From contig SPDT01000007.1 in assembly GCA_008477525.1 (NCBI GenBank), positions 3,286,001-3,350,000 on the forward strand: a stretch of 64,000 nt of DNA. The letters run 5' to 3'. This DNA comes from Hypomyces perniciosus. Taxonomy: Eukaryota; Ascomycota; Sordariomycetes; Hypocreales; Hypocreaceae. This document shows positions 1 to 11,921 of the stretch, in pieces; position 1 is the first letter of the stretch; each line of letters starts with the position of its first letter. Under the pieces are notes generated by a model. The model did not search any database. It saw only the letters and a program-made list of their open reading frames with translations, and was not told the DNA's origin. Both the position numbers and the translations under genes were made by a program.

Positions 1-874
1 AAATTCCTAAGAATATACTTGGTTATTGGTTAAAATAGAGTGGTTAGCATAGAAAACAGTAGGCGGCCTTGGTGCTTAAGGTACTTGCTTAAAACTTTCG
101 TTTATAGCAGATATCTTGCTGCCCCGTGCACTTTATACCAACCGTCTACTCCGTACATATATCTTGAGCCGCTCCACCGGCCTCTGTGGGGAAACTATTA
201 GTAACCTGGCTGTTTGGATATAGCGATAGCTTATCTATAACAATATGACCCTGATAACCAACTCTATTGTTTCAGTAGTAGTACCCCCTTAGATGCACAG
301 TACTAATTACTAATGTACTAGTACTTCGCATTCTGTACTCCGTATATGCCGCAAGGATCATAAAGGTTAGCTTTGTATAAGACCTTTATCCCGATTTTTT
401 ATTGGCTGATAGAAAGTAAGTCACAGTACTTCTAAATACTATTAAGTCACCATCAAAATCAAGTCCTAGGTATACCATAATAATCAGAAAGGCCACTATC
501 ATAACCTTAGTCGCCGTGGCATTGATATCGTTAAATTATTGCAGATTAGGGAAGATGTCACTTTGTATAGTATTTTATATGGAAATATACTGCTGTATTA
601 TTAGCCAATTAACAATCAGGATATGGGTCTTGTACTAAGCTAACCTTTGTGATCCTTGCGGCATATACTTGGGTGGTACTACTACTTCGTACTCCTATAT
701 ACTATATACTACTAGTACTAATAATAGGAACTTCATTCCGAAGTGTGGTCTGTGTTCGCGATTCAAGACACATCCACGACGCGACAGGTCCAACACGTCG
801 TTTATCCTCTGCATCCTTGTATTTTGAGGTGTGCGCATCCCTCAACAGTCTTAGTCGCCACCATTGCCCTCAAA
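1..874. other. Left-edge intergenic DNA, AT-rich
   Basis: No reading frame here looks like a protein. The stretch is rich in TACTA/GTACT words and in the TACTCCGTA motif (near 148 and 336). Its only organised structure is the inverted-repeat element annotated separately at 343-667. The last part (about 670-874) must hold the promoter and 5' leader of the RSC1/2-type gene that starts at 875. Confidence 0.7.
343..667. mobile_element. MITE-like inverted-repeat element (degenerate)
   Basis: The bases from 343 (TATATGCCGCAAGGATCA...) reappear in reverse complement ending at 667 (...TGATCCTTGCGGCATATA). About 42 outer bases of each arm match with only a few differences. A weaker match runs on to about 70 bases per arm (roughly 343-412 against 595-667), ending near TTGGCTGATA / TTGGCTAATA. 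The centre (about 413-594) is AT-rich with no ORF. Size, terminal inverted repeats and lack of coding capacity fit a non-autonomous DNA element or its remnant. I could not identify a clear target-site duplication because the flanks are themselves repetitive (GTACTA words). The family is unknown. Confidence 0.6.
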
Positions 875-3866
875 ATGTCAGAAAATAACGATTCATCACA
901 CGATGTCAGCAAAGACGAAGGCGATGAGGACGTCGATATGAAAGACAGCGAGGCCGGATCGGATGGTGACGATGATGTGAACGAGGAAGGAGGCCACGAT
1001 ATGTTCCAATTAATCCACAATCTCTCAAAGTATCTGTGCAGTGTGGAAGAGGAGTAAGACTCTCTTTTAGCTACACCACTGCCTGGGCTATTCTGACGCG
1101 ACCCATAGTGGCGAAGAGCTTGCGGCCGGCTTTCAACGTATTCCAAACAGACGTATTTTGCCCGACTATTTTGACATCATTTCCGAGCCAATAGCTTTCA
1201 GCACCATTCGGGTGAGTCGATACCGGAGAAATCGATCCCCAGAAACTAACGGCACGGGCTAGGGGAAAACACAAAAGAAACAATATTTTGCCTTTCCCGA
1301 GTTTGTCAAAGACGTCGCACAGATTTGTCATAACGCACAAGTATACAATCGCCCTTCAGCACCGATCTTTGGTGCTGCTGAGCGACTTCGGGAGATTCTC
1401 AACGAAGAACTACAGAAGCTTGTGGACAAGGGGGAAATATCTGTCGAGGATGCGAAGCTGCCGGACCTGGGAGAGTTACCTCCGGCTGAGGAATCGCCGT
1501 CGCGAGAATCCGAGGCTGAAGACGCCGAGGATGAAGATGACGAAGACGAAGATGAAGATGACGAGGATGACGATGATGATGATGATTCTGAAGAAGAAGG
1601 GCATCGCCGGCGCCGGCGGGGTCGAGGGCGATTGTCAATATCTGGCCGTAGGGACCGCGATATGGACAAGGACGAGGATTCGCACAAGAAGAGAGGACGG
1701 CCACCAATGGTGTTGACACCAATGGAAGCCAGAATCTCCTCGATTCTCAAGGGCCTCAGGAAACTCAAAGACACGGATGGGAATCTGCTTGTCTCCCCCT
1801 TTGAGAAGCTACCAGACAAGACTGCAGTTCCCGACTACTATCAAACCATCACGAATCCTATCGCGCTAGACAGCATCAAGAAGAAGGCAAAGCGAAAGAA
1901 GTATCAGAATGTGGACCAAGTTCTGCAAGATATTGAGCTGATGTTTGAAAACGCTAAGCTCTATAACGAAGACGATAGCCAGGTGTATCGAGCAGCCGTG
2001 GAGCTACAAAGACAAGCCCGCATCTTGGCCGAGCAAGAAAAGGCCAGGTCTGATGATGACTTCCGAGATGACGATGGCAAGCTTCCATTAGCGGACATAC
2101 AGTACAATGGAGAGAGTTGGAGGGTTGGTGAGTATTTTGACTTGATTTTCCTTGTGTGCCCGCTGTTGCAAGGTCTACCGACTTACACAGTGACATCATA
2201 GGTGACTGGGTACACATCCGCAATCCGAACGACCTGGCCAAGCCCATTGTTGCTCAGATCTACCGAACCTGGCAGGATCGTGCCGGGCAGAAGTGGATCA
2301 ACGCATGCTGGTACTATAGACCAGAGCAGACTGTTCATCGATACGAGAAGCATTTCTACGACCACGAAGTCGTGAAGACTGGGCAGTATCGCGATCACCA
2401 AATTTCAGAGGTCATCGATCGTTGCTTTGTTATGTTTGTGACCCGCTTCAACAAAGGTCGACCTCGGGGCTTCCCACAGGGCAAGGATGTTTATGTGTGC
2501 GAGTCACGTTACAACGAGGAGAAGTTTCGGTTCAACAAGATTAAGACATGGGCGAGTTGTGTTCCCGATGAGGTACGGGAGAAGGACTATGAAATGGATC
2601 TCTTCGATGTACCTCGTCGTATGAGAAAGGTGCCTAGTCCAATCAAGCATCTTTTGCGTGAAGATGCCAAGGAAACAGACGAACTTCCCAGGCCGACATG
2701 GGGGAGTCCTAACGCACCACCAATTGTTGGTGCCGTTCATCGTCGCCCACCTGAACCAAATGTAAGTCCTTTCAGACATTTTCGACAAGCCCCAGGCCTC
2801 TCGTCGGATGAAATTGTTGCTTTGTCCTTGGCATCGTGGTTGACCTCAGTCTTCCTCTGCCTCGGGACTATGAAGGCCTTTCGTCTATTCCGTTCATCGC
2901 TGACTAGAAACCTACCGCTAGGAATCCCCTCCCCCAGAGCCGACTCCGCCGCCGCCTCCAGCAACAGTGGTTTCGGAGATCCCTCCTGAGCCTGTCCAGC
3001 GCACCTCACTGTTGCCACCCACTAGAGATGGAGGACATGACGGGCCTATGAGAAGTGTGCCGGCTCCATATTCCATGATGGGCGCAACACCATCTCCCGG
3101 TCAATACCACGCGCACCTACCACACTTCCAATCGGTTGCACCAGTGACTGGTCCTCCCATACAGCAAACGCCGGTCCCAATTCCCCATCTACCTCAGCAG
3201 CCCGTCCCACCGCAAATGCCAATCCGGCCGATGCAATACCAATACCAACCTCAGCAGCCTGGGTATCCACAGGGCTATGGCCCGACGTATGCTCAATCGC
3301 CGGCTGTTCCTTTGCACCAGCCACCGATGTCCAATCCCCGGACAGCGAGCTACAATCAGGGCCATCTTGCCCCAGGGAACCGTTCCTCCGTTCCTGCAAC
3401 ACCGGGAAATGCCCCGTCTCATACCAATATGTATAATCCGCCACGACCTCCAGAAGTTTACACACTCCCCGATAATGTCAACGATGCCTTGCCCACAGGG
3501 GTTCGGCAGGGATTTCAACATGACGACGCAGGGAGGGTCCTGTTCTTTACAGCCCCGCCCCTCGACCGTTCAAGCAAAGGTCTATCCCCGGCCAGCAAGG
3601 GACTTGGGCATAGCATTAAATATCTCGCTGGGCGAAGTGCCTGGCTAGCCGAGAGGGAAAGGAAACGCAAAGATCGGGATGGCATTGCGCAGGAGTCGCA
3701 GAAACGACCAATGGTTCGCGTGGAGAACTCCTCGGGATCAGTTGAGGACGCTGTCCCACAAGCTGCGCGTGCAGTTGACGCATGGTTTCAACATCTCAAC
3801 CAGGAAAGTCGACAGTGGGAAAAGGACGCAGGCCTGGAGGGTTGGAGTACCTCTGTCAAGAGCTGA
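875..3866 (+). CDS. RSC1: RSC chromatin-remodelling complex subunit, Rsc1/Rsc2 type (two bromodomains plus BAH)
   Basis: Predicted exons are 875-1053, 1109-1211, 1263-2127, 2202-2761 and 2922-3866, giving 883 aa; all junctions keep frame with GT/AG ends. The first bromodomain is split by introns 1 and 2 (RILPDYFDIISEP ... VKDVAQICHNAQVYNRP). A long acidic Asp/Glu run with a following Arg-rich patch is encoded near 1510-1640. The second bromodomain follows at about 1730-2040 (VPDYYQTITNPIALDSIKKK, MFENAKLYNEDDS). A BAH domain is encoded at about 2202-2600 (DWVHIRNPND, DVYVCESRYNEEKFRFNKIK). The C-terminus is Pro/Gln-rich and disordered. This domain order is that of yeast Rsc1/Rsc2, which help RSC bind acetylated nucleosomes; filamentous fungi usually have one such gene. 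The ATG at 875 is the first to join the reading frame and precedes an acidic N-terminus. Confidence 0.93.
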
Positions 3867-5143
3867 AACGTTGCGTAGTCGGCTCAAATCTGATCAATCT
3901 CTATCAAGTGACAAGCTAGGGGCGTGGGGGTTGTGAGAGATCAAGGTGACAAATTCTCATACATGAAAAAGGTTACTGGGCGATATTAGGTTTATCTGCA
4001 ACTTTAATAGTTGAGCATTGTACGTTTGAGGTATTCTAGGAGCCATCTCACAAGCAGCAGAAAATAAGCTGCCTACTCCAGTGTGCATGGCTATTGCCAT
4101 TCCGCTTGATGGATGATCCCCGTTGCGGGTGTATAACCCGAACAACCCATCCCAACACATGTTTGCATCAATGTACCACTTAAACTACAACAACGAACAC
4201 TGTCACAGTCTACGATAAGCTTTTTAGATCTTAATTCTCATCCTGGATCTGCGCTCTCAGCTCATTGCTGAGTCATCAGTCTTTTCTTCCCCCCCTCTAG
4301 CTTCGACATCCATTTGATAGCCCCTTTCATGCGCTCTTCTTTGACACTTCCGCTTCGACCAATGCTCTCTGGATATCACTTTATTGCAAAACCCAGTCTG
4401 CGTCAATGCCACCAACTTGACTAGTATCACCTCAAGCCTTTTTGAAACTTCTATCTAGATGAGCGTGAAATTTTAGAGGTATGATGTGCTCTCAAGTGGC
4501 CTCTTTTCCTGCATGTTACCGTATTATGCAAGCGTCATTAAGTTATTGCTCGGCATGGCAAAGAATGAACGCCAGAGAGCGACCGATGAGAGCTCAATGG
4601 CCACTTACTCGGTCGAGAGGGAGATATGCATGTCCAAATTCTGCTTCATTAGATAAAACAATAAAGAATCGGTATGTCGTGCGTATGTAGGCTATGTAAT
4701 GAAACATAGCATGCGATACACATTTCTGTAGGACAAATGTTCCATCAGCTGAAATCGTTTGCACGAAGTCAGATGTGCATCATCCCAGTCGAGCAGCCAG
4801 CGAGAGGTTTTTCTCTCCGGCATCGCTTGGGTACCAGCAAGATAGCACCGTGGTGACTTGAGCAATAGAGCCGGTGGGGATAAGCCAAGAAACGGGAGCG
4901 ACAGCTCCACGACCAACCTGTGGTCCATGAGCCATGCCCTCCCTAGCCACATATCGATACTAGTTGGCACAAGAATTTTCAGGAATGCTCATTGCGGCCA
5001 TATGCACCGCAATGGATGTTCGCCGATAGTCCTCGATGAGAGAAATGAGCGCTGTTGTTGATGCACCGGAGTCGTGGGCTACGTCGCCGCAGACATGATG
5101 CTAGCCACAAGTTTGGGAGAATCATTCTGTTGATTCGGATCCA
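3867..5143. other. Intergenic, no gene recognised
   Basis: This lies between the 3' ends of the convergent RSC1/2-type and mitochondrial carrier genes. Open frames of 60-90 codons exist on both strands, but none has a recognisable motif, a good start context or a family resemblance. A pyrimidine-rich patch lies near 4275-4310. Confidence 0.6.
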
Positions 5144-6052
5144 TTAGACGGCAAACTCCTCGGCCTCTGTAGCGGCCCTTTGCCTACGGCCCTGACCCAT
5201 TTCATGCATAATTCCTTCATAGACGATCCACTGAGCTGCGTTGACAACAAATGCCCTAACACTGCAAATGGTCAGTCCGCGGAAGAATGGTCGGAATCCG
5301 CCCTCTCTATAGACATCCTGCATGATCCGCCACGCCCCAAAGCGTTTGTAACGCGGCTGACTGCTGTCCGACCGGAGCCATCTAGCAGTGGTTGTTGGAC
5401 CCCATGGCTGTGTCTGGACGCGCGATTTGATGACATCGAGAGGGAAGACGCTGGCCCAAGTGATGATACCTGCGAATCCGCCGCATAACAAGATTCTCGG
5501 GGCATCCTGCCGAAGAGAATGTTTGGCTTTGTTGTCACCCGCAACGGGCCAGCAACTACTAGCCAGCTCATAAGACCAAAAGTAAAATCCGTAGCCAATA
5601 CTGTCCCGCAATGCCGTGACTAGACCACCGAAGTAAAGGCCCCTGATGCCATATACTTGCCATATCTGCCGCGCAATGCTCCAACTTGAGACTACTGGTG
5701 CCGACATCTGGGCCCGACACTTGATCAGCTCGGTAGGAGCACTCACGACCCATGTTGCGAGGCCGCCTACAGCTCCAGCCAGCCACCTCGCCCATAGGCT
5801 GCTCTGGGTTGACAAAGCTCGGTTCAAAGTCGCCTCAGACCGGTTGTATGAGACGAACAGCAATGCATTCAGGGCACCATAGCCGATGATTGGGGCAGCC
5901 GTACCTCTCACCAAAACGGAGGAACTCCGACCGTGAAGGCCTGCAGAGGATTCCCCTTGTGTTTGGCGGCGGAGCTTTATAATGTCGAGAGGGTTACCCA
6001 CTACAATGCCCACAACACCACTGAAATAACCAGCCCAGAAGTCGGCTGACAT
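5144..6052 (-). CDS. Mitochondrial carrier family (SLC25) protein
   Basis: Single exon, 302 aa, the normal length for the family. Three repeats each carry the Px[D/E]xx[K/R] signature at the end of an odd-numbered helix: NPLDIIKLRRQTQ (about residues 20-32), APTELIKCRAQ (about 105) and FPLDVIKSRVQTQ (about 205). Each is followed by the G-rich second half of the repeat, such as LYFGGLVTALRDSIGYGFYF. This shows a six-helix inner-membrane exchanger. The middle signature has Glu instead of Asp, as in several amino-acid/acylcarnitine-type carriers, but the substrate cannot be settled from the sequence. The start is the first Met and directly precedes the first helix. The gene converges on the upstream RSC1/2-type gene and is divergent from RAD54. 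Confidence 0.9.
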   Translation of the reverse strand: MSADFWAGYFSGVVGIVVGNPLDIIKLRRQTQGESSAGLHGRSSSVLVRGTAAPIIGYGALNALLFVSYNRSEATLNRALSTQSSLWARWLAGAVGGLATWVVSAPTELIKCRAQMSAPVVSSWSIARQIWQVYGIRGLYFGGLVTALRDSIGYGFYFWSYELASSCWPVAGDNKAKHSLRQDAPRILLCGGFAGIITWASVFPLDVIKSRVQTQPWGPTTTARWLRSDSSQPRYKRFGAWRIMQDVYREGGFRPFFRGLTICSVRAFVVNAAQWIVYEGIMHEMGQGRRQRAATEAEEFAV

Positions 6053-6674
6053 GTTGACATTTGGGGGAGCCGCGGTTATTGGGCTATAGAGAGTTTTCTA
6101 TATCTGGGATGGGCGGGGGAAGACGTCGAAAAGCCCGGTCATCCAGCCGTTCGCTTGATCATAGCACCGATTCTTCGTGGGTATATGTACTAAGATCTTG
6201 AACCCCCGATCCATGGAGTGGGGAATTGGGCCCGACGTTTAAGTGTCTTACGACAAAGATGATAGACAGCCCACGCCTGCGATAGCACGCCGTTGGGTAA
6301 GAAAGAAAGAAAAGCCCTACCTTTGATAGGAGTAGTAATAATGGCAGAGTTGTTGTTTTTAAGTAAAATGGAAATAGAATCTTAGGCCTATTTGTTACTC
6401 TTCGCTGTACCTCGCTTTATCTATTCACAACTCGGGCTGTTGATTGGTCTGATTATAAATTGAGAAGTATCACGTGACGACGCGATATCACATACGCGTC
6501 AATTCGCGTGCATGACTGTTGTTAACAACCGCAATCTGACTGACTGAAGGTCACCGGTGTACGGACTACTACTACTACTAATAGTACACCTATACTCACG
6601 GCAACGCAATCTATTCAGCCCAAGTTTCAAGACCAATCACCGTCAAGGGTAAAATCGTGGCTCTTCGCCGCAAA
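6053..6674. other. Divergent promoter region (carrier / RAD54)
   Basis: These 622 bases separate two divergent start codons, so both promoters should lie here. A short (ACT)n run sits at 6565-6580, followed by AATAGTAC. Two palindromic CACGTG/ACGCGT-like words occur around 6470-6500 (CACGTGACG, ACGCGT); the latter matches the core of the fungal MCB cell-cycle box, which would suit RAD54, but this is a weak inference from six bases. Confidence 0.45.
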
Positions 6675-9162
6675 ATGACATACACGTAAGTGCTCTCGTT
6701 ACCCTTCACTCACATGTACGCTCACCAAACCGGGACGCATACTAGATCCACAGCCATCTCCACTCCTGATACTGGCAAAGAAAACAGGATAGGCCGTCGT
6801 GTTTCAACGCCACAAACGATTGATCGACTGCATAAACCATTCAAATGCCCTTCATCGGCTATAAAGACCCCCACAACCGACCGCCCAGCTCGGAAGAGGC
6901 GAAAGATTGATTATAAAGGTGCTGGTGGTGATGACGAGGCAGGTGCTGACAGACCATACACCAATGATGATCGACTAGCTCTCTCCACTAGAGATGCCAA
7001 TCGATTTCCTGTCTTCCAAGTCAAAGATAAGGGCCTTGTCTTCCGAAAAGCCTTTTGTGTCCCTCTCAAAGACAAAGCTACTGGCACATACAATCCCTCG
7101 CGGCCCCCCCCCAACTCTAGGACTCAGGCAAGGGGCGGTTTTCGTACCCAAGCCTCTGCATGATCCAAGTGGCGAATTCGCCATTGTGCTCTATGATCCT
7201 ACTCTGGATGACAAGCCCCAGTCTCCTGCAAGCGAGCATGCTTTAGACAAGAGGGAGATTGAAGCCTCCAAGAAACTCGACTCCCCGTTAGTCCATAAGA
7301 GCCTATCGGAGATATTGGGGATCCAGAAGCAGGTGGATAAGAACCATCCTAGGGTACCTGTTGTCATTGACCCCAAGATTGCAAAGTGTCTTCGCCCACA
7401 TCAAGTTGAAGGCGTCAAGTTCATGTACAAGTGTGTTACAGGGCTGATTGACGAGAAGGCCCATGGATGCATCATGGCTGACGAAATGGGCTTGGGTAAA
7501 ACACTCCAGTGCATTACTCTCATGTGGACGCTATTGAAACAATCTCCTGATGCCGGGAAATCCACTATCCAGAAGGCGATCGTGGTTTGTCCCGCCAGCC
7601 TTGTGAAAAACTGGGCCAACGAATTGACCAAATGGCTCGGTGCTAATGCCATCACACCATTTGCCATCGATGGAAAGGCATCCAAGGAAGAGTTGACGCG
7701 ACAACTCCGTCAATGGGCAATTGCCTCCGGCCGGTCCATTACCCGCCCCGTCATTATAGTTTCTTATGAAACGCTGCGGCTTAATGTCGAGGAACTCAAG
7801 AACACAAAGATCGGTCTCTTGTTTTGTGACGAGGGCCATCGCTTGAAGAACGGGGATAGCAACACATTCAATGCTCTTAACAACCTCAATGTTTCAAGAC
7901 GTGTAATTCTGACGGGAACACCAATTCAAAACGACCTCACGGAATATTTTTCTCTCACCAGTTTCGCCAACCCAGATTTGCTTGGGTCACGACTTGAATT
8001 TCGCAAACGATTCGAAATTCCCATTTTGCGCGGACGAGATGCCGATGCCTCCGAAGCGGACCGCAAGCGCGGAGATGAGTGTACAGCTGAACTCCTCAGC
8101 ATTGTCAACAAGTTCCTTATTCGGCGGACTAATGACATACTTTCCAAATACCTTCCCGTCAAGTATGAACATGTTGTCTTCTGCAATCTCGCACCATTTC
8201 AGCTGGACCTCTACAACTACTTCATTACGAGCCCCGACATCAAAGCTCTTCTTCGTGGCAAGGGTAGCCAGCCCCTGAAAGCGATCAATATCCTGAAGAA
8301 ACTCTGTAATCACCCGGATCTTCTAACCCTCGCTAAGGATTTGCCTGGTTCAGAGAAATGTTTTCCAGACGACTATATTCCAAAGGAAGCCCGCGGGAGA
8401 GATCGTGATATCAGGCCTTGGTACTCGGGTAAGATGCAAGTTCTGGACCGAATGCTCGCCCGAATTCGTCAGGACACAAATGATAAAATTGTGCTTATCA
8501 GTAACTATACTTCAACATTGGATCTTTTCGAGCGTCTGTGCCGAGAACGCCATTATGGATCCCTTCGGCTTGATGGCACAATGAATGTGAACAAGCGACA
8601 GAAACTAGTCGACCGCTTCAACGACCCAAACGGCGATGAGTTTGTTTTCCTGCTCAGCAGCAAAGCAGGTGGCTGCGGTATCAATCTTATCGGGGCCAAT
8701 CGACTGGTGCTCTTTGATCCGGACTGGAACCCTGCCGCAGACCAGCAGGCTCTGGCCCGAGTCTGGCGTGACGGACAGAAGAAAGACTGCTTTGTCTACC
8801 GCTTTATTGCCACGGGCACCATCGAAGAGAAGATTTTTCAGCGACAATCCCACAAGCAAAGCCTCTCATCATGTGTTGTGGACTCGGCTGAGGATGTTGA
8901 ACGCCATTTCTCTCTTGATAGCCTTCGGGAGCTGTTTCAGTATCGATCTGATACTACCAGTGACACCCATGACACTTTCAGGTGCAAAAGATGCAAGCCC
9001 GATGGTAGGCAGTTTATCAAGGCACCAGCCATGCTGTATGGTGATACGAGTACCTGGAATCATTTTGTGAACGCCGGGCTCCAGCCTATACAGGATTTGT
9101 TACTGAGGCAGGAATGTGGGGATGCTGAAGTGTCTGCGGTGTTTCAGTACATATCGCACTAG
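6675..9162 (+). CDS. RAD54: DNA repair helicase-like ATPase Rad54 (apparent frameshift in a C9 tract)
   Basis: Rad54 is the Swi2/Snf2 ATPase that works with Rad51 in homologous recombination. Exon 1 is 6675-6685; an intron of 60 nt follows; exon 2 runs from 6746. Snf2 motifs are clear: DEMGLGKT (motif I, about residue 248), CDEGHRLKN (II), LTGTPIQND (III), then helicase-C motifs SSKAGGCGINLIGANRLVLF and QQALARVWRDGQKK. The N-terminal part (KENRIGRRV ... VFRKAFCVPLKDKATGTYNPSRPPP) is in one frame up to the nine-C run at 7104-7112. The rest (TLGLRQGAVFVPKPLHDPSGEFAIVLYDP) is in the next frame. With eight Cs the two halves join into an 808-aa Rad54 in which the family's RPPPTLG...PLHDP stretch is continuous. 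The coding length is one base over a multiple of three. Sequencing error or a real lesion are both possible. Confidence 0.9.
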
Positions 9163-9827
9163 ACATGGAGTTGTCGGGAAATCATCTTTGTTTGACATTG
9201 CGCGATAAAAACTCGTGGAAACAGATTGCTCTATCTTGGGCAATCAAATGGATACTCGAGGAATTCATGTTGCTCCCTAGGAGTTCTGCTTGTGTGAAGT
9301 CTTTCTTCGGTGGGCAACGACCGCGGCGCTGCATATGAGACAATGACCTTTTTAGGCTCAAGAATTAAGACGAACAGATGTAACTCGCTTCCCATCAGGT
9401 CCATGGGATGGGCAATCATATTATTTAGCTACTAGCGGAGGTCTAATGACTGATCCAAGACATGAGTATGTTGAAGCCTCCCTCCCATGACCATACTGCA
9501 AAGTTTCATCGTTGGTTTAACATATTGCCGTTGCCAACATTGGCCATTCCTGTGCGAAATCACCTCGCCTGCATGTCTAGAAATGTGGTCTTCTCAATTA
9601 TGGAAAAAGAAAAAAAATACATTCCTGCCCTGATGCCGACTATCTAAAGTGTAAAGGGTATCTTCAAGAATCCAAAAAAAAAAAAGTATGAACGACGTTA
9701 TCAGGTATTATGAGAGGAGAGACGGGCCAGGAAACATAATTGACCATCGTAACAAAAGCTGACTTGTCGACAAGTCTGGTCGTATGACAACCGCCATTTC
9801 GTCGTCTCATGTTGAGGATCTAAAGTC
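9163..9827. other. Intergenic between convergent RAD54 and YTP1-like genes
   Basis: 3'-flanking DNA of two convergent genes. It contains A-rich runs (near 9604-9616 and 9674-9686) that may relate to polyadenylation. No coding or RNA feature is recognised. Confidence 0.6.
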
Positions 9828-11921
9828 TCAAATAAATCTTTGCGACTCAAAATGTCGTTCCTTGCGCAAGGCCCATCCCTTGATAGCTAGAACGATAAGC
9901 TCCCAGGCCATCAGCAAACCAACGAGGCCCAGGGTGACGGTGTAAATTGACATGGCATCCAATTTGTAGTGAATCATGCCTTTGATGGTGTCCGAGCTCT
10001 GTATCTCATTAGTATCCACGGAGCCACAAAGCAATAACGAGCTGGGAAACTTACGCTAGCCATGAAGATGATGCCACCAGCCATCAGACCGAAGGAAGCA
10101 AGCAGCTCTGTTGGGGGCCGTGACGGGTGAATTGACTTGGGCGGCTTCAAGAAAACCAAAAGATAGGTGAGACCCCTAGCAAACGAGGCTCCCAGCAACA
10201 GGTCACCCCACTGCTTATGGACCATGCTAGAAATCATTGTGTCCTGCTCGTGCCCGCCCATCATGATGCCAAGGAGTAGGATAACGAGTGCAGGGATTGG
10301 GTTTAAGGAGAATTCGTACGCTGCCGGGGGATGGAGCGCCTCTCTTTCTTCGTCCGAGTACGAATATTCTGGTCTGAGTTCGGTGAAGGAAGCACTGAGC
10401 AGACCCCTGATCCGGGTCGACTCAACAAGCATGCCACACTGTCTCGCCATTAGCCTTGGCCCGGGTGGAGAAGGCGGGGTGTGGGGTAGGACCGGAGCCG
10501 AAGGATAGAGTTGGACACCTGTGCCACCCACAATTGATGATATGCGTGAGGAAATGAAAGAGGGACTCACCAAGCCGCCGCCAAGGAAAAGAACCGTAAT
10601 GGAAATGTGCTCCAGGTCCTGCGGAGTCCATTGACCGTCAGTGCTCCCCAAGTGTTCCAAGAAGATGTTGGTTGAGCCGTAGAAGAAGATGAGGGCGCTT
10701 TCGACAAACTCAGCAGAGGGTGTCCATCGCTGTCCCGGTTTCCTTCTGGGGCGCAAGTTCCAGGACCAGCCTAGTTCGCCGAAGCTACCGGCCCAGCGGC
10801 CAAGAGTCAAGATGCCCAGCCAGAAGAAAACACCGCCCTTGATCCAATGCGCGAGCCCGCTGAAAATGGCCCCCCCCTCCTGATGGACGGATTGTAAGTG
10901 AAGGCCCCCAAAAGCACAATATCTGCTCTAATGAAAGGGGTGGAGTAAAGGGTAAGTTGGGAGGGGAAGGAAATTGACATACAAAAAATCGCCCGAACGT
11001 CACTATTCCAGTGGTAAGGGTGATAAAGCCAAGAGGGAGAATGATGCGGTCAACAACGCTATAGCCGATATCCACGAACCGCCAGATCTTTGAGGAAACG
11101 AACTTGGTGGCCATGGCGGCTGCGGTGCTCTTTGATGTGGGCGAAGGTGAGGCTGCTGCGGTGTTTGGCTCATCGTCCTCATCAAACTCCTTGTCAAGGT
11201 TAGACAGCTGACGGCGATCATCATGGCCGAGCGTCGATACGGAATTGCTGCGTAGGGATTCCGTGTTGGGCTCGGAGCCTTGACCACTGTCGTTGGACAA
11301 GCGGTAGTCACCAGAATAGTAGGCGTGATGGGCAGAATGGGTGGCATTCGTCGGGACAGGAATGAAGGAATGACTCTCCTCGGGCAACTCGGCGCTCATG
11401 CTCCTTGTAACGGCGCCAGAAATGTATCGCAGCAAGCCTACAACTACTTGGGCGAAAACAATCCAGGTAGAGACCCAGCCAATGCGGTGGTGGGCATTGT
11501 TGGGGTACAGGTCTGGAGTCTGGTCGTTGTACACGGTGCCGAGGAGTAGGCCCAAAGCATTTGTGGCCAAGAAGAACAACTGTGAGGCAAGGGTATAGCG
11601 TGATTTGGCCAAGGACAAGACCACGGCTGCATGGTTGGTGAGAGAGGGCTCGCAAGCGGGGGAGAGCGAAGACTGCACTATGGACATACCAACGGGGAGA
11701 GCGAATACCCAGGCAAGGGTCATGAGAACGATATGGACATAGATGAGGCTGGCATGCTCATGGTGTGAGAAGTATGTCGGAGGGTATTCGGTATCATCTT
11801 GCTCGACCGGTTCGGAGGCGTGGCCGTGACCACCGCCATGAGCGACAACAGTGGATGCAAGGAGTGACAAGCCGAGCACAAGAGGGCTGGCAAAGGGTAT
11901 CGCGAGCGCTGCCGGTCTCAT
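9828..11921 (-). CDS. YTP1: Ytp1-like multi-pass membrane protein
   Basis: Exons on the minus strand are 11921-10983, 10879-10571, 10438-10055 and 9998-9828, giving 600 aa; all junctions are phase 0. The N-terminus is a signal peptide (PLVLGLSLLASTVVAHG) followed by a His/Gly patch HGGGHGHA. Several hydrophobic segments follow (LIYVHIVLMTLAWVFALPVG; LASQLFFLATNALGLLLG; STWIVFAQVVVGLLRYISG). A Ser-rich loop of about 100 residues lies in the middle. The C-terminal block contains GGAIFSGLAHWIKGGVFFWLG, CGMLVES and PIPALVILLLGIMMGGHEQ. This is the fungal DUF2427 plus Ytp1 arrangement. The biochemical role of Ytp1 is not established; the His residues and repeated helices hint at metal or redox chemistry, as in cytochrome b561-like proteins, but that is only inference. 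Confidence 0.88.

Noticed and set aside
1328..1819. Minus-strand ORF of 163 codons, Ser-rich, antisense to the RSC1/2-type gene
   Set aside because: It is the mirror of the GAN/GAT acidic codon run on the plus strand, which reads as Ser codons in reverse. The plus-strand bromodomain protein explains it.
4481..4970. Small ORFs on both strands between the RSC1/2-type gene and the carrier
   Set aside because: Short, overlapping on opposite strands, without recognisable motifs or supporting context.
7043..7128. An intron that would skip the RAD54 C9 tract (GT near 7058 to the AG at about 7119-7120)
   Set aside because: It would delete the conserved PLKDKATGTYNPSRPPPTLG stretch, and the frameshift by one C is simpler. 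Kept as the alternative to test.
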